A stretch of DNA of 64,000 nucleotides from Brachionus koreanus (taxonomy: Eukaryota; Rotifera; Eurotatoria; Ploima; Brachionidae), in the NCBI GenBank assembly GCA_016987375.1, contig PJRA01000493.1, positions 670,245-734,244 on the forward strand, in the 5' to 3' direction. The notes beneath the pieces are model-generated. The model worked only from the letters and a program-made list of their open reading frames with translations. It was not told where the DNA came from and ran no database searches. Below, one piece after another: positions 12,601-25,600 of this stretch. Numbering within the stretch: position 1 is the first letter of the stretch; each line of letters opens with the position of its first letter. The position numbers were made by a program, and so were the translations under genes.

Positions 12601-15600
12601 TAAATCAGTCCCAATCAAATATGGCTAAGCGGTTAATAGAACGAATGTCTTCTATTATTATTGACAAAGAGTGTATTGAAAGATTGATTGAATTGATTGA
12701 GTACAAGGTCAGGCAAAGATTAACTCTGAAACAGAGAAGGCTAATGAGCAAAAGAAATCGTAAAAATGAGACTAAAACTTCCAGTCGAAAGGGGCGAAAG
12801 GGAAAATTGGAGGATTCAAGTGGAGAAGACGAAAAATCAGATAGTGAATCCGAAGAAGAGATTGAACAAATTGAGCATGACGAAGAAAATATGGACAGTA
12901 TTGATGGTGAAGAAGATACTGAAGATAACGAAACAATAAAAAGCTCAGAGGTTTCTAATTCTAATCCTCAAGTGGATCGAATTTCAATCAAACACGTTGA
13001 TGATGATGGTGAAAAAGGCATCAAACTTTTAAACTATTTGTTCCTCATTCACAGCAATTATGGATTTAACAACTCTAACACTTATCAAAAATTGTTTAGT
13101 TTTATCAATTGTAAAAAGGATAACGTGGTTAGTGCCACTATTAAATTGCTGAACACATTTTACTCAGCAAACACAAGAGCCAAAGACGAAGCTGAGGAGT
13201 TTAATACAATAAATGAGAATTATTTAGAAAAATTGAAAAGTTTATGCTTAAACGGCAAAGGCAAACAGGCAAAGCATTCAATAAATTTAATATATAAAAA
13301 TTTTGAACAGCCCAGAAATGAACAAATACTGTATGATTTATATAAAGTATTTTCTATTTTGATTTTTTTTTTTGCAAAAGAATTTTATTTATTTAATAAA
13401 GGAATTAGTGCAAGAGGCAGATAAAAAAAATGGCAAAAATTTCTTAACATGTCTAATTAGTCTAGGACATATTTGCTACTTATTACCCAAAATGGTTGGT
13501 AAAGAGATCAAAGATTTTATATCCAAATCAATTGTGAAAGAAATATTGATGCAACCTTTGAACACTTCATTAAGTATTTCCTCTAATGAGAGTACAACTT
13601 CGTTTACAGCTAAAAGAAAAGTAGTAAATAATTCTTTATGTAATAAGAAACAATATTATTGATAAATTTTTGTAAGAATGATTTAAAACTGGCCGGTAAA
13701 TGGTGCGAAAACGAAGAGGAGCTACCTATTTCTACAAGGGCAAGAGTAAGCTTTTAATTAACTGTTTCAATTTAGCTTTATCACTTCTAGTTTGAAATTA
13801 TTGTTTGAAAATAATAATTTTTATTTTTTTCGAATTTTTTTTTCCATTTAAACAAAAAAAAAAAATTTAAGTTGATCTTTCTAAAAAATATTTTATAAGT
13901 GATTAAATTTGAAGAAATTAATCCTTAAAACTCATCGATGATTATTTAGTCGATAAATATCAAGTCAAGAAAAAGCAAAAATTTTTTTCCTCTTTAATCA
14001 TCGACAAAGTCAAAATATAAATTACATAACTTGGAATTTTAAGATTTTTACTTTTTTTTTTTAAATGAGTGAAAAATAAGCTAAAAAAATTAAAGTCAAT
14101 TTCTTTTTTTTTTATAAATTTATTTTACATATTACATAATTTGTTTAAGGATAAAAGTTTTTATTGTTTTTGACTGTTGATCTTTCTTTTTGAATATAAT
14201 CAACACTCAGAAATTCATATTTAAGCTTCACTTTTCTATTTATTTATATAATTTTTTCTAATTAAAATAAACGCTCGTACATACTTGAAATAAATTATAC
14301 ATTAATTTAAAACTCTAAATTTACAATTATTATATCCATGTATCAATATTCATTTTTTACCAACATTTAATTAAATAAATTTTAAAATAAACTTAAAAAC
14401 TTTTTCAAAAAAATTGATAGCTTTACGCAAAAAATATTAGAATATTTCTTTGAAGTAAAATACACAATTTTAATTTAAATTAGAATTAGAATTTTTTTAA
14501 AAGTTACTTTAATGTTGTGTTGGCAATCAATTATCAATAATCAATATAGCAATCGACTAACTTTTAATCGGATAATTTTTTTTAGTCGATTACTAAATCC
14601 ACTATTTTTCTTTAGTTGAATATTAAATGGAATTTTAGAATTTTTTTTAAAAAATGTAAAATTTATAAAATCAAATTTTTTGTTTCATTTTTTAAGCATA
14701 ATTTTTTAGTCTATTTTAATGTTCAACTTGAAAAAATTAGTTGAATTTTGAATTTTGTCAATCGATTGGAGTCGATTACCAACAATACTTTAATGTTTTT
14801 ATTGTAAAATTTAATAGTATTTCATTATAAGTAAACCATTACTCAATCTGTGATATTTTTATATATTATTCTATCTAGTGCTTTTCCAAAAATTAGGAAT
14901 TTCGAGGACCTAAAAACTATTTTGCTTTAATCAATCGGACATTTTTTAACTTTTTTAAAAATTAAACTAGATTCAAACTTTTGGGTAGAGTATTTTTTTT
15001 AAAGAAATTTAATGCCTCTTAAAAATTTTAATTTTTTTTTAAAAATTGTTTCATTTTACCCATATTTCATATTTTAACTTTTTTTAAATGAAAAAAAAAA
15101 AATTGGTAATAAAAATTACAATTTTATAATATTTTTGATTTTAGATATGATCGAAAAAAAATTATTAAATTTATTGAATAGAAAAAAAATATAAAGAAAG
15201 TCACAAAAGGGGTTAAATAGATCCCTTCGGCCTTTGAGTGTTAATAAAATAAATAAAGCAAAATTTACCATTTATTAATTATTAAAAATGAATAAAAATT
15301 ATTTTTTTCTGATAAAAATGAATTCGATTTTAGATTGAAATGATAGACAAAATTTGTTTAAAAAATTTTTTTAGAAAAATTTAAATTTGTTTTAGTTTTT
15401 ATAAATTTTTATTTTCAAGCTCGAGGCAATTAAACTGGTTGTTAGATGGTGTCTTGGACTAAAATCGGAATGTTCCAACATACTTTTTACCATAAGAATA
15501 TTGATTAAGCTAATTAGAGAAAATCTAGCGGAACCATTTACCAAACAAGCAAATAATGATGAAAGCGATGAGCTTAAAAATAAGGTGTCAGTTAGGTAAG

Positions 15601-17442
15601 AAAATTTATTAATTTTTTTTCGAATTTATTTTTCTGTTATTTATTTTCCTAGTGAAGCAGAGCGATCCCGCATCAGAGTTACATGTGGCTCTCAGTTAAT
15701 CAAATTAGCTCAAGAGCCTTGCTTCAAACAGCTTATTACAGCCGAATACTTTCACGTTTTAGCCAAATTAATAATTGTATGATTTTAAATTTAATTTTAA
15801 TAATCAATTCGAGGTATTTATTTTAAATTAAAGGACCCGGTTAATAATGTCAAGGATATTATGATTAAAAAATTGACAAAACCTCTTAAAACAAATAGAT
15901 TGCCATATTACTACATGGGAATTTTTGTTCTTTGCGGCCTAGATGCAAATAAAGAGCGAAAGACAAGAGTCAAAAAAATTTATAGTTCATTGATCAAGCA
16001 ATATCGCCAACTAGAATCAAAAGAAACAAAGCAACATGCGAATCCAAAAAGTATTTGCTAAAATTTAAATTGCTTCAAACAATAATTTTATTTTTACAGG
16101 TCGAATATTGCCAGAAATGTGTTTACCATATGCGGTTAGTCTAATGGCACACAACATAAAAATTGACTCTCTCAAAGATGAGCACAAAGTTAAACAAGTG
16201 AAGGAGTAAATAATTTTATTTATTTTTTTTTAATAAAATCAATTTAAAAATTAATCAATTAATAATGTTATTTTAATAAAATTAGATGTTTATCTTTAAT
16301 TCTTGAGCCTTTGATAGAAAATCCCGATGGTTATCAAATTGCATTGATCAAAAAAATTCTTAACAAAATTAAAAACAGCGATGACGGTCTGGCCTCTGGA
16401 GCTGTCTCTCAATTGACAAAAACAGAAAACTCTTCAATGAATAAAGCTGCTTTTCAGAATTTATACATTTATAATAAAGTATTTGGAATTTAAATTTAAA
16501 ATTAAAATTGCCAACCTAGAATTTATTTTTCCCAAGAGTCTTGTATTTATATGCGAAATATTTTTATTTCACATATACTCAAAAGCTACAAATTATTTGA
16601 GCAATAAAGAGTGTCAATTTGATGTTAATTTACCAGGCGGGTTTTTTACTTCTAGAGAGAATGGAAATGAGGATCAAAATAGCGAAGTGAACAAGGAAGT
16701 AGAGGAACTTTTCAAACAGGCCGAAAGCACAAAAATAGCCGAAGGTCCTGATACGGAACACACCAACCAAATGCCATATATTTCAGAAATGAGCGAAGAA
16801 ACTAGAAAACAAACAAGTTCAAAGACTATTTCAAAGATACAGATAATTCCAATGGGCAAAAAAAGAAAAGCCGAGGAAAAAGATGAAAACGAAGAATCGG
16901 ATGATGAGAACATGGTTTTGAGTGACATAAGAAAATCGCTTAATTCACAAAAAGATTCTTCATTACCTGAAAAATCTGAAATAAATGATGATGAATGTGA
17001 ATCGCCTCCGGTTTCTAAAAAAAGAATCACTAATTCAAATGTCAACCAAGAAGATAAAACTTCAGAAAATGAAGAAAACGCTGAAGCTAAAAAGAGTCCA
17101 TCCAAACAAAATACTAGAAATACTAGAAGTTCTAAAAAAAGTCCAGGTAAGAAAATCATAAGAGATAAAAAATCTAGTGAAATTGAGGAGGAAAAAGAAA
17201 ATGAAATTGAAGTAAAAATGGAGCAAGATGGAGAAAAAAATGGTGATTCGATTGATAATTTGAATGAAGAAGAGGAATCAGATGAAATAGTTGAAAAAAA
17301 AGATGATAAAAAAGTAACTAGGAGTTCGACCAGACAAATGAATAAAAAATCTAAAAATGAAAAATCTCCTAAGACAATAGAAAAGAAGACTGCGACAAAG
17401 ACTTCTACTGACTCGCCATCATATTCATTAAGACAAAAGTAA
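6694..17442 (+). CDS. PDS5: PDS5 cohesin-associated HEAT-repeat protein, complete, 19 exons
   Basis: PDS5 binds the cohesin ring with WAPL and sororin-type partners, controlling cohesin release and sister-chromatid cohesion in the nucleus. The exons are 6694-6774, 6829-7026, 7078-7164, 7225-7322, 7374-7581, 7635-8494, 8763-8876, 12144-12176, 12229-12326, 12380-12519, 12573-13346, 13402-13620, 13677-13745, 15420-15595, 15653-15776, 15834-16050, 16100-16205, 16286-16478 and 16537-17442. Phases are compatible throughout, giving 1566 residues against about 1340-1450 in vertebrates. Matches include IIYPPGCKDIQ (start), LLIACCLADIIRLYSPDLPY, LLPQLEYKLKSND, VSWIPSKIMRIYFQESI, LEAIKLVVRWCLGLKS and IKLAQEPCF. 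Relative to vertebrates there are Ser-rich insertions (about residues 232-268 and 376-408) and a basic-then-acidic insertion (about 692-769). The last 270 residues are a charged Lys/Glu/Ser tail typical of PDS5B-like C-termini. Most introns are about 50-60 bp; three of 268, 1674 and 3267 bp carry mobile elements. Confidence 0.93.
8507..8709. repeat. TA-ended MITE (family B) inside a PDS5 intron
   Basis: The element is flanked by TA and has inverted ends: AGTGTTGGGTACTGTCAGTG on the left, and the complement of GTGTTTGGTACCGTCAGTG on the right. It starts only 12 bases after the GTATGT donor at 8495. Removing it would leave an intron of about 65 bp, the normal size for this gene. A second copy lies at 27153-27384. 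The TA duplication suggests mobilisation by a Tc1/mariner-type transposase. Confidence 0.75.
8930..9970 (-). mobile_element. CR1/Jockey-like LINE, 5'-truncated, in PDS5 intron 7
   Basis: Reading the minus strand from high to low coordinates gives LGEVKSGWTEVKS then SPILFIIYINYL (equivalent of the VPQGSVLGPLLFIIYINDL block). Next come AYAHDNKIISI (the YADD catalytic box, with the first Asp changed to His) and QRDLGIY. The fragment then continues with KAYRILGILKKYFRH, KLLYTSMVRPHLEFA and ERGDLIQMFKIMNKIE. Frames are broken by stops and small shifts. It lacks the endonuclease and the first half of the RT, so it is a dead 5'-truncated insertion oriented against PDS5. Confidence 0.85.
10095..10312. 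repeat. TTAA-ended MITE, copy 1 of a near-identical pair
   Basis: The right end is CTTCTAGTGTTAA. From 10127 onward the sequence is nearly identical to 11838-12022, differing at only a handful of positions over about 185 bp. The left side contains a short perfect hairpin, ACGAGTCA-TTTTG-ACTCGT, in the position where other copies carry the AGGGG hairpin. Confidence 0.6.
10445..11290 (-). mobile_element. mariner-type transposase pseudogene in PDS5 intron 7
   Basis: On the minus strand the broken frames read, in order, VQDWFKKF (N-terminal helix-turn-helix), QQRIEIGRKLLRKNPLDERF, IIICDEKWIYF (catalytic Asp with the mariner DEKW signature), a tract resembling the LVPNGRAIKAKLYFEQL block, and PHPAYSRDLFPSDYHLF (the mariner PHPPYSPDLAPSDYHLF signature with the third acidic residue). 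Numerous stops and frameshifts show that it is inactive. It sits between two near-identical MITE copies, but whether these are related to it is unclear; their TTAA ends argue against it. Confidence 0.8.
11838..12022. repeat. TTAA-ended MITE, copy 2 of a near-identical pair
   Basis: This is a direct repeat of 10127-10312, in the same orientation and ending in the same CTTCTAGTGTTAA. The left end diverges from copy 1 upstream of 11838. It lies about 120 bp before exon 8 of PDS5. Confidence 0.7.
15040..15244. repeat. TTAA-ended MITE (family A) in the 1.7-kb PDS5 intron
   Basis: The right end reads CCTTTGAGTGTTAA, preceded by AGGGGTTAAATAGATCCCT, a hairpin like that of the 6.1-kb copy. The internal A/T-rich part (TTATTAAATTTATTGAAT) also matches the 6-kb and 34.6-kb copies. 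The left boundary is uncertain. Confidence 0.5.
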
Positions 17443-18439
17443 TTTTTTAAAAAACTATTTAACAAAATTATTTTTTTTGTTTGAAGGCGATCGCAAAACA
17501 AGAAATAAATATTTGTAAAATTTTCAAAATAATTGTAAAATACTAGTGATCAAAAAATTTTTTTTTGTAGTAAAACAAATCCTCAATTGATCCTTTTTCT
17601 TATTTTTTTTTAAGAATTAGTTTTGTTATTTTAAACGAAATATGTTTTTTTACTATTCAAATAGTTTTTTTTTGTGCTAGATCTAAAATATTCAAATTAA
17701 ATTTAGAAAATGAATTACAAACATTTAATAAACATCGTTTCTAATAAAATAAAAATTTCAATTCAAATTTTATTGTTTTTTTTTTAAATTTTTTTTTGTA
17801 TTTTAAGTGTATAAAACTTTCAAATTAATTTTTTAATAGTTGCCTTTAAACGAAATGGAGAAAATATATTATCTGCAACTAAATATACAATCCATGGTCT
17901 TAATGATTCATCAACAAGCAATATGTTTCCTAATTTGTATTCATAGCTTTTGCAGGATTTTAAATAAAAATGAAAATCTTATTTATTTTACAATTTTGAC
18001 TTAATTTTTTCTTATTAAGCTGAAAGGAATCATATTTTTCTTTTTAATTTGAATTTGCTCTTCTTAAATTTTTGAATAATGAAAATTTCAATATTTGTTC
18101 TTATTTCATTTCTAGAAAAAATATTTTTTCTAGAAATTGATTAAATTTTTTAAGAATTAAAAACAAAATGTTTTTTAAAAAAAATTTAAAAAATGTTTTG
18201 TAAAATTTTATTTGTATAAAAAAATATTTAAGTAAATTTTTAAACAAGAGGTCTAAGAAATCCCTCGAGTTTTCTAGTGTTAAAAGGTGCAAATAGCCAA
18301 AAATTTCAGAATTAATTTTGAATGATAATTTTAATCATGAAAGCCATTCTTCTCTTTTATCATTCGGGCTGGGGACTGGCACTTTCTCCAAGGAAACTAG
18401 TGGGATATTCATCATAAAAAGCTCCACTCATCCGAGCCC
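17443..18439. other. PDS5 3' flank with a MITE right end
   Basis: A/T-rich 3' flank with several AATAAA-like hexamers; no coding potential. At about 18250-18284 there is another MITE right end: AGAGGTCTAAGAAATCCCT followed by a tip CTAGTGTTAA. The left end could not be found. Confidence 0.45.
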
Positions 18440-19390
18440 TTTAAATTGGCTGGTTTTATTTTATTAAATTTAATTAACATTAAAAAACATTTTTAATTAT
18501 AGTTTTGTATGCTGATGATATTATACTTCTAATTTCAAAAATAAAATAACTTGAATAAGCAAAAATATCTGCGAAATTATGAGATTAAAAACGAATAAAA
18601 ATTTAGTTCAGACAAAACGCAATTCATGATATTCGGAAAAGAAACAATATTAATAAAGATAGATAGCCGAAGATGTACAATGATAAAAATGGTTTTACCA
18701 AATTGAAATTCAATCAAATTGAATTTAATCAATCTTTAATTCGATGGCATGAATTAGATATATCCAAACCAAAAATGAACACTTAAATGTAAAAATAAAA
18801 ATTCATATCTATAAAGATATCGATAAGAAAAATATGCACTAAATAATTTGGAGATAGAAAAACTAGAAACAACAGAGAGCACCATTATCAAAAAGAATGA
18901 TAAAAAAATCGAGCTTTACAAATCTACTTTTGGTTTTTGGTCTTGAAAGAAAGAAGCTGATGAAAGAGAAATAAGAATTTTAAAAAAAAATAATAATAAT
19001 GTGCCTACAAAAAAAAATACTGGAAATATTTAAGGAATGCAATAGAAAGTCAAAAAATTTAAGCAACAAATCCAACTTAAAGAAGATAGCTGATTATTTA
19101 AAATATGATGAACTTGATTATGCTTTTTTAATTACACTAGTTAACCCTAGAAATTAAAGAATTGTCGGAACAAGATAACAGTGATAATAGTGACTCAACA
19201 CGAATATGCATATATTGAAAATAAAACCTAGAGAAAAATACTAGAAGAATTAAATCCTAACAACAGAAAAGGAATTTTGAAAAAAGTGAGTGGAAAATAT
19301 ATCAAAGATATGCATCAAATGTTGAGTGATTGAATCAACTCTAACTTTAATTTGCCTTTTGTCCTATCATTGTGTCTTCTAAATTCTAAA
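18440..19390 (+). mobile_element. LINE reverse-transcriptase relic with intact YADD box
   Basis: The plus strand reads VLYADDIILL at about 18507-18536, the catalytic reverse-transcriptase box with both Asp residues kept. After it come broken frames carrying FGKETILIKI and NQSLIRWHELD, in the position where many LINEs have KTQFMIFGK. A Lys-rich tail follows, interrupted by stops. It differs from the CR1-like copies elsewhere in the window and may be a separate LINE clade. It runs up to the N gap at 19396. Confidence 0.6.
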
Positions 19391-19395
19391 CTACC

Positions 19396-19528
19396 NNNNN
19401 NNNNNNNNNNNNNNNNNNNNNNNNNNNNNNNNNNNNNNNNNNNNNNNNNNNNNNNNNNNNNNNNNNNNNNNNNNNNNNNNNNNNNNNNNNNNNNNNNNNN
19501 NNNNNNNNNNNNNNNNNNNNNNNNNNNN
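19396..19528. other. Assembly gap (133 N)
   Basis: Run of N. The sequence immediately after it is the right half of a family-A MITE, so a repeat probably caused the break. Confidence 0.99.
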
Positions 19529-19605
19529 TAAATTTATTGAATAAAAAACAAATAAAGGAAGTTACAAAAGGGGTTCAAAAGACCCCTCCGGTTTTTGAGT
19601 GTTAA
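19529..19605. repeat. TTAA-ended MITE (family A), right end beside the gap
   Basis: This is the best-preserved right end in the window: AGGGGTTCAAAAGACCCCT (a near-perfect hairpin) followed by CCGGTTTTTGAGTGTTAA. The left part is lost in the N gap. Confidence 0.7.
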
Positions 19606-22600
19606 AATTAAAAATAAAAGTATACTACTCTTGTTTTGTCTTAATTTTTAATTTAATTTTTTTTTATGTAAATCACTTATAATGCTTTCAGTTCATGCAA
19701 AAACAGATTGCGATAGTTTTTGATTCTTGAAAAAGTACCATCCGAAAAAATATCTCTTAAAACAATTAATTATTTAATAGATACTGTTTTTGATTTCTTT
19801 TGCATTTAAACTTGCGATTTTAAATTTTTTTATCATCATTTAAGCAATCTGTCAAGTTCATATTTTAAATTTGTCTTGGTTAAATTTCTCAGCCTATTTT
19901 TAAAGATATGACTAAAAACCAGGATGAACAAAAATTTTTTAAAATGAGCAAAAAATTGAAGAATTAAAGTTTAACTCTTTACACAATTTTTTTTAATTAG
20001 ACTTTGGCCATTTTCTTGACTTAAATGAGCTTAAATTTTTTTAATAAATTATATCTAAATTATCTTCATAAAGCGTATAAAAGTTACTTTTAATGTCTAG
20101 CTTTGATTAATTTGCAAGAATTTACAAAATATTACCATGAAAAATAGAAACAATAAAGCATATAAGTAAAAAAATAATAAAAGACCAATAAGATATATTT
20201 TTTTAGCATACTTAAATGAGATTTTAAAAAAAAAATCCAATTTACTTTTTTCAAAAAAGAATTTTTTTTTTCTTCCACTGAATTATTAAAAAATAATATC
20301 TAAAATATTAATCATGAAACAAAATATACTTTGGCCAAAAATTTAAAAGATAAATATTTTATTAATTTAAAAGAAAACTTAGAAAATTCCTATATGATTA
20401 TTTGTTTTCTTCTGAACCTAAAGAGATTCATTAAGTTTATTTGTTTGAACCAAATTTGAATATAACTAAATGATTTCATTTTGAAAATCATTTCTCACAA
20501 AAAAAAAAGTTATTTAACTAGACGGAAGGTTTAATCATATAAGAATTATTGATTGATTCTAAGGTGAAAAATTTTAGTCGGCATTAATAAAATAATCTTT
20601 ATTTATCTTTTAAATTATTTTCTCTTCTGTTAGTTTCCTAATATCGATCTCTAAAATTAAGCTTTTTTAGAGTTAAAATAAATCATTAAAAAAACAAAGG
20701 TCTAAAAAAAAATATGCACATTCGAATTCAATTAATATAAATAGGAGTAAAGATTTTGGTACGGCTCAACAAATCGAGAATATTTAATTTCCATTTTGAA
20801 AAATTCTCCAATTTTTATCATATTAACTAAATCAACAAATAAATAAGCTTTACAAGAGTTAATCTTTTATTTTCGTATTAGAATTATTTTTGGGGGTTTT
20901 CGATAAGTTAAGAGAAAAATCAATTTTAAAATTTAAAATTTTTAAAACCAGGATTTCAAATTGGTTCAAGATTTTTATATAAAAATTTTTAATACTCGAG
21001 TACTATTTGAGTGATTTATTTTAAATGTAAAAATATTTTTGATGAAACATTAAAGATTTATTTTTTTCATAAAATCTGATTTATTTTTATCAGGAGCTTG
21101 TCTGTTCGTAACAGAACTGAACATTTAATTTTAATTTTAGGTATCAAATGCATTAATTAGAAAATTAATTTTAAACTAAATAGAAAACTTCAACCTAAAA
21201 TAATAAGAAAAAAAAAGCTTGAAATTAATTTAAAGAATTGTTGTAGCCTAATTGCAATTTTAATGTTTTTCTGCTTTGCTAGTGAATAAACATTAAATAT
21301 AATTTATGTTTTTAATGATTATTAAATTATCAAATTTTTCAACTTTAAAAAACTTTTAAGTAAACTTTTTTTTTTTTAAGTAAATTTAGTTTGTCTTGAT
21401 TTATTTTTTTTTTCAGATATCATAATGGTGTATCGCTAAAAATATTTTAAGCGATCTGTTCTGTATATTTTGACTAAACTTGCATGAAAAAATGTATCAA
21501 GAGGCTCTAAACAATAGTTAAACCATTAGTTGATCATGCAAGTATTTATTCAAAGAACAATGTAAAATACTAAAAACAAGACAGTAATGAGACTGGTTCT
21601 ATAATTTTATCGCTTTTTAATATCATTTTTACGTGATAGAGATAGCTTCCTTTAATTTATAAATAAGTTAACTAGGTTTGTTTTTTTTTCACTTGAATAT
21701 ATTTTTGGCTAATCAAATCTAAATGAATTATTAGCTCTTAAAATTTGCAAAAATCTGTTTCCACTAATCCAACAAAACACCAGGAGCTCTTAAGTAAATA
21801 TGGATTAGAAAACTTTTTTATTTAGCAAAAACTTTTAAATTGGTTATGTAAGTTTTAAGCAAGTTTACTGAAGTTGAACTGTGTGTGTATGTTTTTTTTT
21901 AAATCAGAATCTAACATACTTACTGACATATGGTTGAAAGTTTTTTCTTTCTTTAATTTTATTTGAGCAAATTATTTAAGTTCAATTTAAAGTTAAAATT
22001 TATTTTGTTAATTTTAAACTAAAAGAAAAAATCAAAATAGATATTTGTTTTAGTTTGAATTAAATCATTTTGGTTAATTAGATTCTACTCTCTTATGCAA
22101 TTCAGCTCTCGACTCGTTTAGAAAAAGAAACGTGATTGTAAAAAGACAAAATTTTAATTAAAAATTAACAAAAAGAATTTTTTTTTGTAACGGCGCCTAT
22201 TCAAATTTTGAAAAGCACTTTCAGAGTCTGTTTAATCAGGAGTAATTATATTCTATGTCTAGATCACCGAATATCTAAATTATATGGCTTGTAAACTTTT
22301 GAATATTTCTATTCGTGCTGGAGCTCCTTATTCTTCTAGAGTAAACAATCCAATACTTTCTTTTTTAAATAATTAATTTCTAGGTATTTCTTGTTGATCT
22401 TAAGATTAAGCTTTTACAAAAATCTCGATGGGTTATCAGGCTAACTTTGTTTCTACCTTCATTAGAAATTTATTTAAAATAGGTCTGTTTAAAGACCAAA
22501 AACTTAAACGAGCTTTTTTTTCAGTTTGAATAAGTTTTTTTTTGTTTAGCCTACCTTGTGCAGATAACACATTTTTTATCTTAAAATTGTTTAGTACCTT

Positions 22601-25600
22601 TAAAATTCTACAAGATTATGTGTTTTATTTGCAGATAAGCTTAGATTGCAATTAAATCTGTTCTAAAAATATTTTCAAAAAAAATTTTGTTGAAAATTTT
22701 TTGAGACTCATTTGGAAAAAATTTTGAAAAAAAATTTAAAAAATTTCCATTAAAAATTTTTCTATTGTAAATTAGATATTTTTTAGTTTAATTTTTATTT
22801 TGGTCATTAAGAATACATGCAGTAAGACTTTTTTAAAACATTTATTAAAGTCAGCCAATTTGGCTGAACAAAAAATTAAATGCATGGCCAACTCGTGAGT
22901 TGCAAAATCATAGATTAATATAAAAAATTATTTGATTTCGCACTATGCCAAGCTAAAATAGTTGTACCTCTATATCTGTAAGATGCTTCATTTGATTTCC
23001 TATCTATATCATCTTGAGGAAAATTTTAAATCTTTCATATTTAACAAATGGGTGTCTAGAAAAATAAATTTGAATGATAAAAGCAGCGAATTTTCTTAAG
23101 AAAAATTTTTAAAAAAATTATTAGCAGCAAAATGCCATTTTTCTATAATTGCAAATGAACGAAAAAGAGAATTAAAAACTGTTTTATTGATCCATAGGCT
23201 GTCAATAGCATAATGATCTAAGTGATCCAAAATGCACATTTAGTTAATTAATAACTTATCAAAGCAAAGAAAACGCTTGCATTTTCTTCTAACCCATTTT
23301 TGTGATTTTTAGCTCTTTTTTTAAATTAAACAATACTTGGCAAGATAATGAAGACTTAAACTTTTGGCTTTAAGATAGTCTTGATAGCACTTTTGAATAT
23401 TATAATTCAAAATTTAATTTCGAGTAACAAAAAGAGAACGAAGACTATTGTTAACCAACTAAAAGATGGTTACATAATAGGATTAGGATTATGAGATAAG
23501 AGAATTTTATCCCTAAGGCATCTGAGCGAAGCATTTGAACAAAAAATTCAAACAATCTAGTTCGAAATTTGATCATTGATCGGCTATGTCAAGTATGATA
23601 GAAAATGTGCTGAGTGATAAAGGCCAAGTGTACGATAATTTATACTTTTTTATTTGCTTTTCAAATACTAACAAAATCAACTTTTATTGTCGCTTTGATT
23701 AATAAAAAAAAATGTTTGACAAAGCGAAATTTAAATGCAAATTTTAGATTTTATTTTGTACTAAAAAATTCTCTAATTTACCTAAAGCTAAAATTAACTT
23801 CGGCTTAGAAAAAAGAATTTTTCGACCCGATTTTAATTCGATTTAAATAAAACCAAAGTGTTGAGAAGAGTTTGCCTATCAAATGTTTTTTAAATATGGG
23901 AGAAATTAAACTAGACTTTTTCTTGATGTAATCAATGTTACTAGAAAACATTGTAGAAAAATCAAAATCCGGTTTGTGCCAACAGGTGCTTAAAACTAAA
24001 AGAAAAATTACATATAGTTACTATATTTACTAAAAGAATCATTCATTTTTTATTTATATTTACTTTGGAATTATGCAATATATGGACACAACTTAATAGG
24101 AAATCGATTCGGTTTTTTCTTTTAGTTTTAGAATAACAAGCCAATATTTCTAATTTAGCATTTGGAAATGATCAGAAAATTGTTTTAGTTTAAATAAAAA
24201 AAAAAACCCAAATTGATTTAAGTGAATTTTTATTTAATTTTTTTTCAAAAATTTTAATTTGAGAATTTTTTTTCCATTTTTTCAAAATTACTTTAAATTT
24301 TGTTTTACATTTTAAAATTGACTAGAGAAAAAAATAAAAGAACCAAAATTGTAGGACCAAAATTATGTTTTTGCTTACCGAGGTCTAAGTTTTAGGAAAA
24401 AATTATTTCAAAACGCTTAATTATTGTTGATTCTAGCTAAATTACTAATTCTGTTTTACTATGCTTTTACAAATTTCCGGTCATAATCGATTTTTTTCCA
24501 CAATAAACTAATTTTTATGGCCTAGTTGTTCGAAAAAAATTACTACTGCTCTCCTAATTCCTATTCAATTGATAATATTTAAAGCAATCTTTGGAAACAA
24601 AAAATTAGAAAGTTTAATGAGAAAAACTCAGCGATCAAATTTATGTGTGGGTCATATTTCTTGTAAAACATTAGCAAAATACATAGCCGAGACACCGGGA
24701 TTTGAATTGGATTTATTTAATTGTGAAATTCAAGCCTATAATTCACTTCGAAACAAAATACAGGTGGAAGCTTTAGAAAAATTAGTACTTTATTCGAGAA
24801 TAGTTGTTAAAATTTGTTAAGATTAGTTAAAAATAAAATTTTTTTGTTATGAAGATTAAAATCGGCAAAATTTTGGCCCGATTATAATTGTTAATAAAAG
24901 TCTCTAATTTCGTCCAAGATTGTATTTTTTTTCAAAACTAGATAGAAAAAAAAGAAGCTATTTTTAAAAAATTGAACGTTTCGATCACCTTAATTGAACA
25001 AGTTTTCTATTTTAGGCATGGTTTGTTTCAAATGTTTATTATTTTTTAATAAATGGCAGCTATAAATCATTAGCCTACGTCTAGAAACACTTTTTAACTT
25101 TAGTTGCTATTTTCTTAGCAAAAAAATTTGTTCTTAATTTATCCAGTTTATCAAAATAATTGGCCAAAAACATGCTGCAGCAATTTTAAAACAACAAACA
25201 TTTTTACGGTTTCTATATTTAAAATAAATAAATCTAATGAGCTTATTTAAGCATTTCATCATTTAGTTTTTTGGGCTGATAGCTGACTAGGTATTCAAAT
25301 GGGATTACGAAAATCAATGGGACAGGAGAGCCTAAAATTTTTTTTATATTTTGTGAAAATTTATTTCTTTAGGATAAACTTTTTGATGTCGCAATAAAAG
25401 CCAGATTAGAAAATTATGTATAAATTTGCTAGGCTAATTCAAGTGATTTGAATTTATTTCAAAAGGATGTTTGCTTAGGATTTAAGCCGCTTAAGACGGC
25501 TTCGTCCCTGGATCAATTTGTATTTGTTAAAATTAGCAAGAATGCCATAAACACATTAATCATTTATAAAAAAAAGTTTATTTTTTACTTAAAGCTCTGT

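Noticed and set aside
16674..17501. A 275-codon open frame on the minus strand opposite the PDS5 tail
   Set aside because: It is rich in Ser/Phe/Leu because it is the complement of the Lys/Glu/Ser-rich PDS5 C-terminal exon; the plus-strand frame continues a verified exon series.
24569..24820. An 83-codon plus-strand frame in the 13-kb gene-poor stretch
   Set aside because: The residue mix is plausible, but there is no motif, no convincing splice partner and no start context; kept only as a weak possibility.
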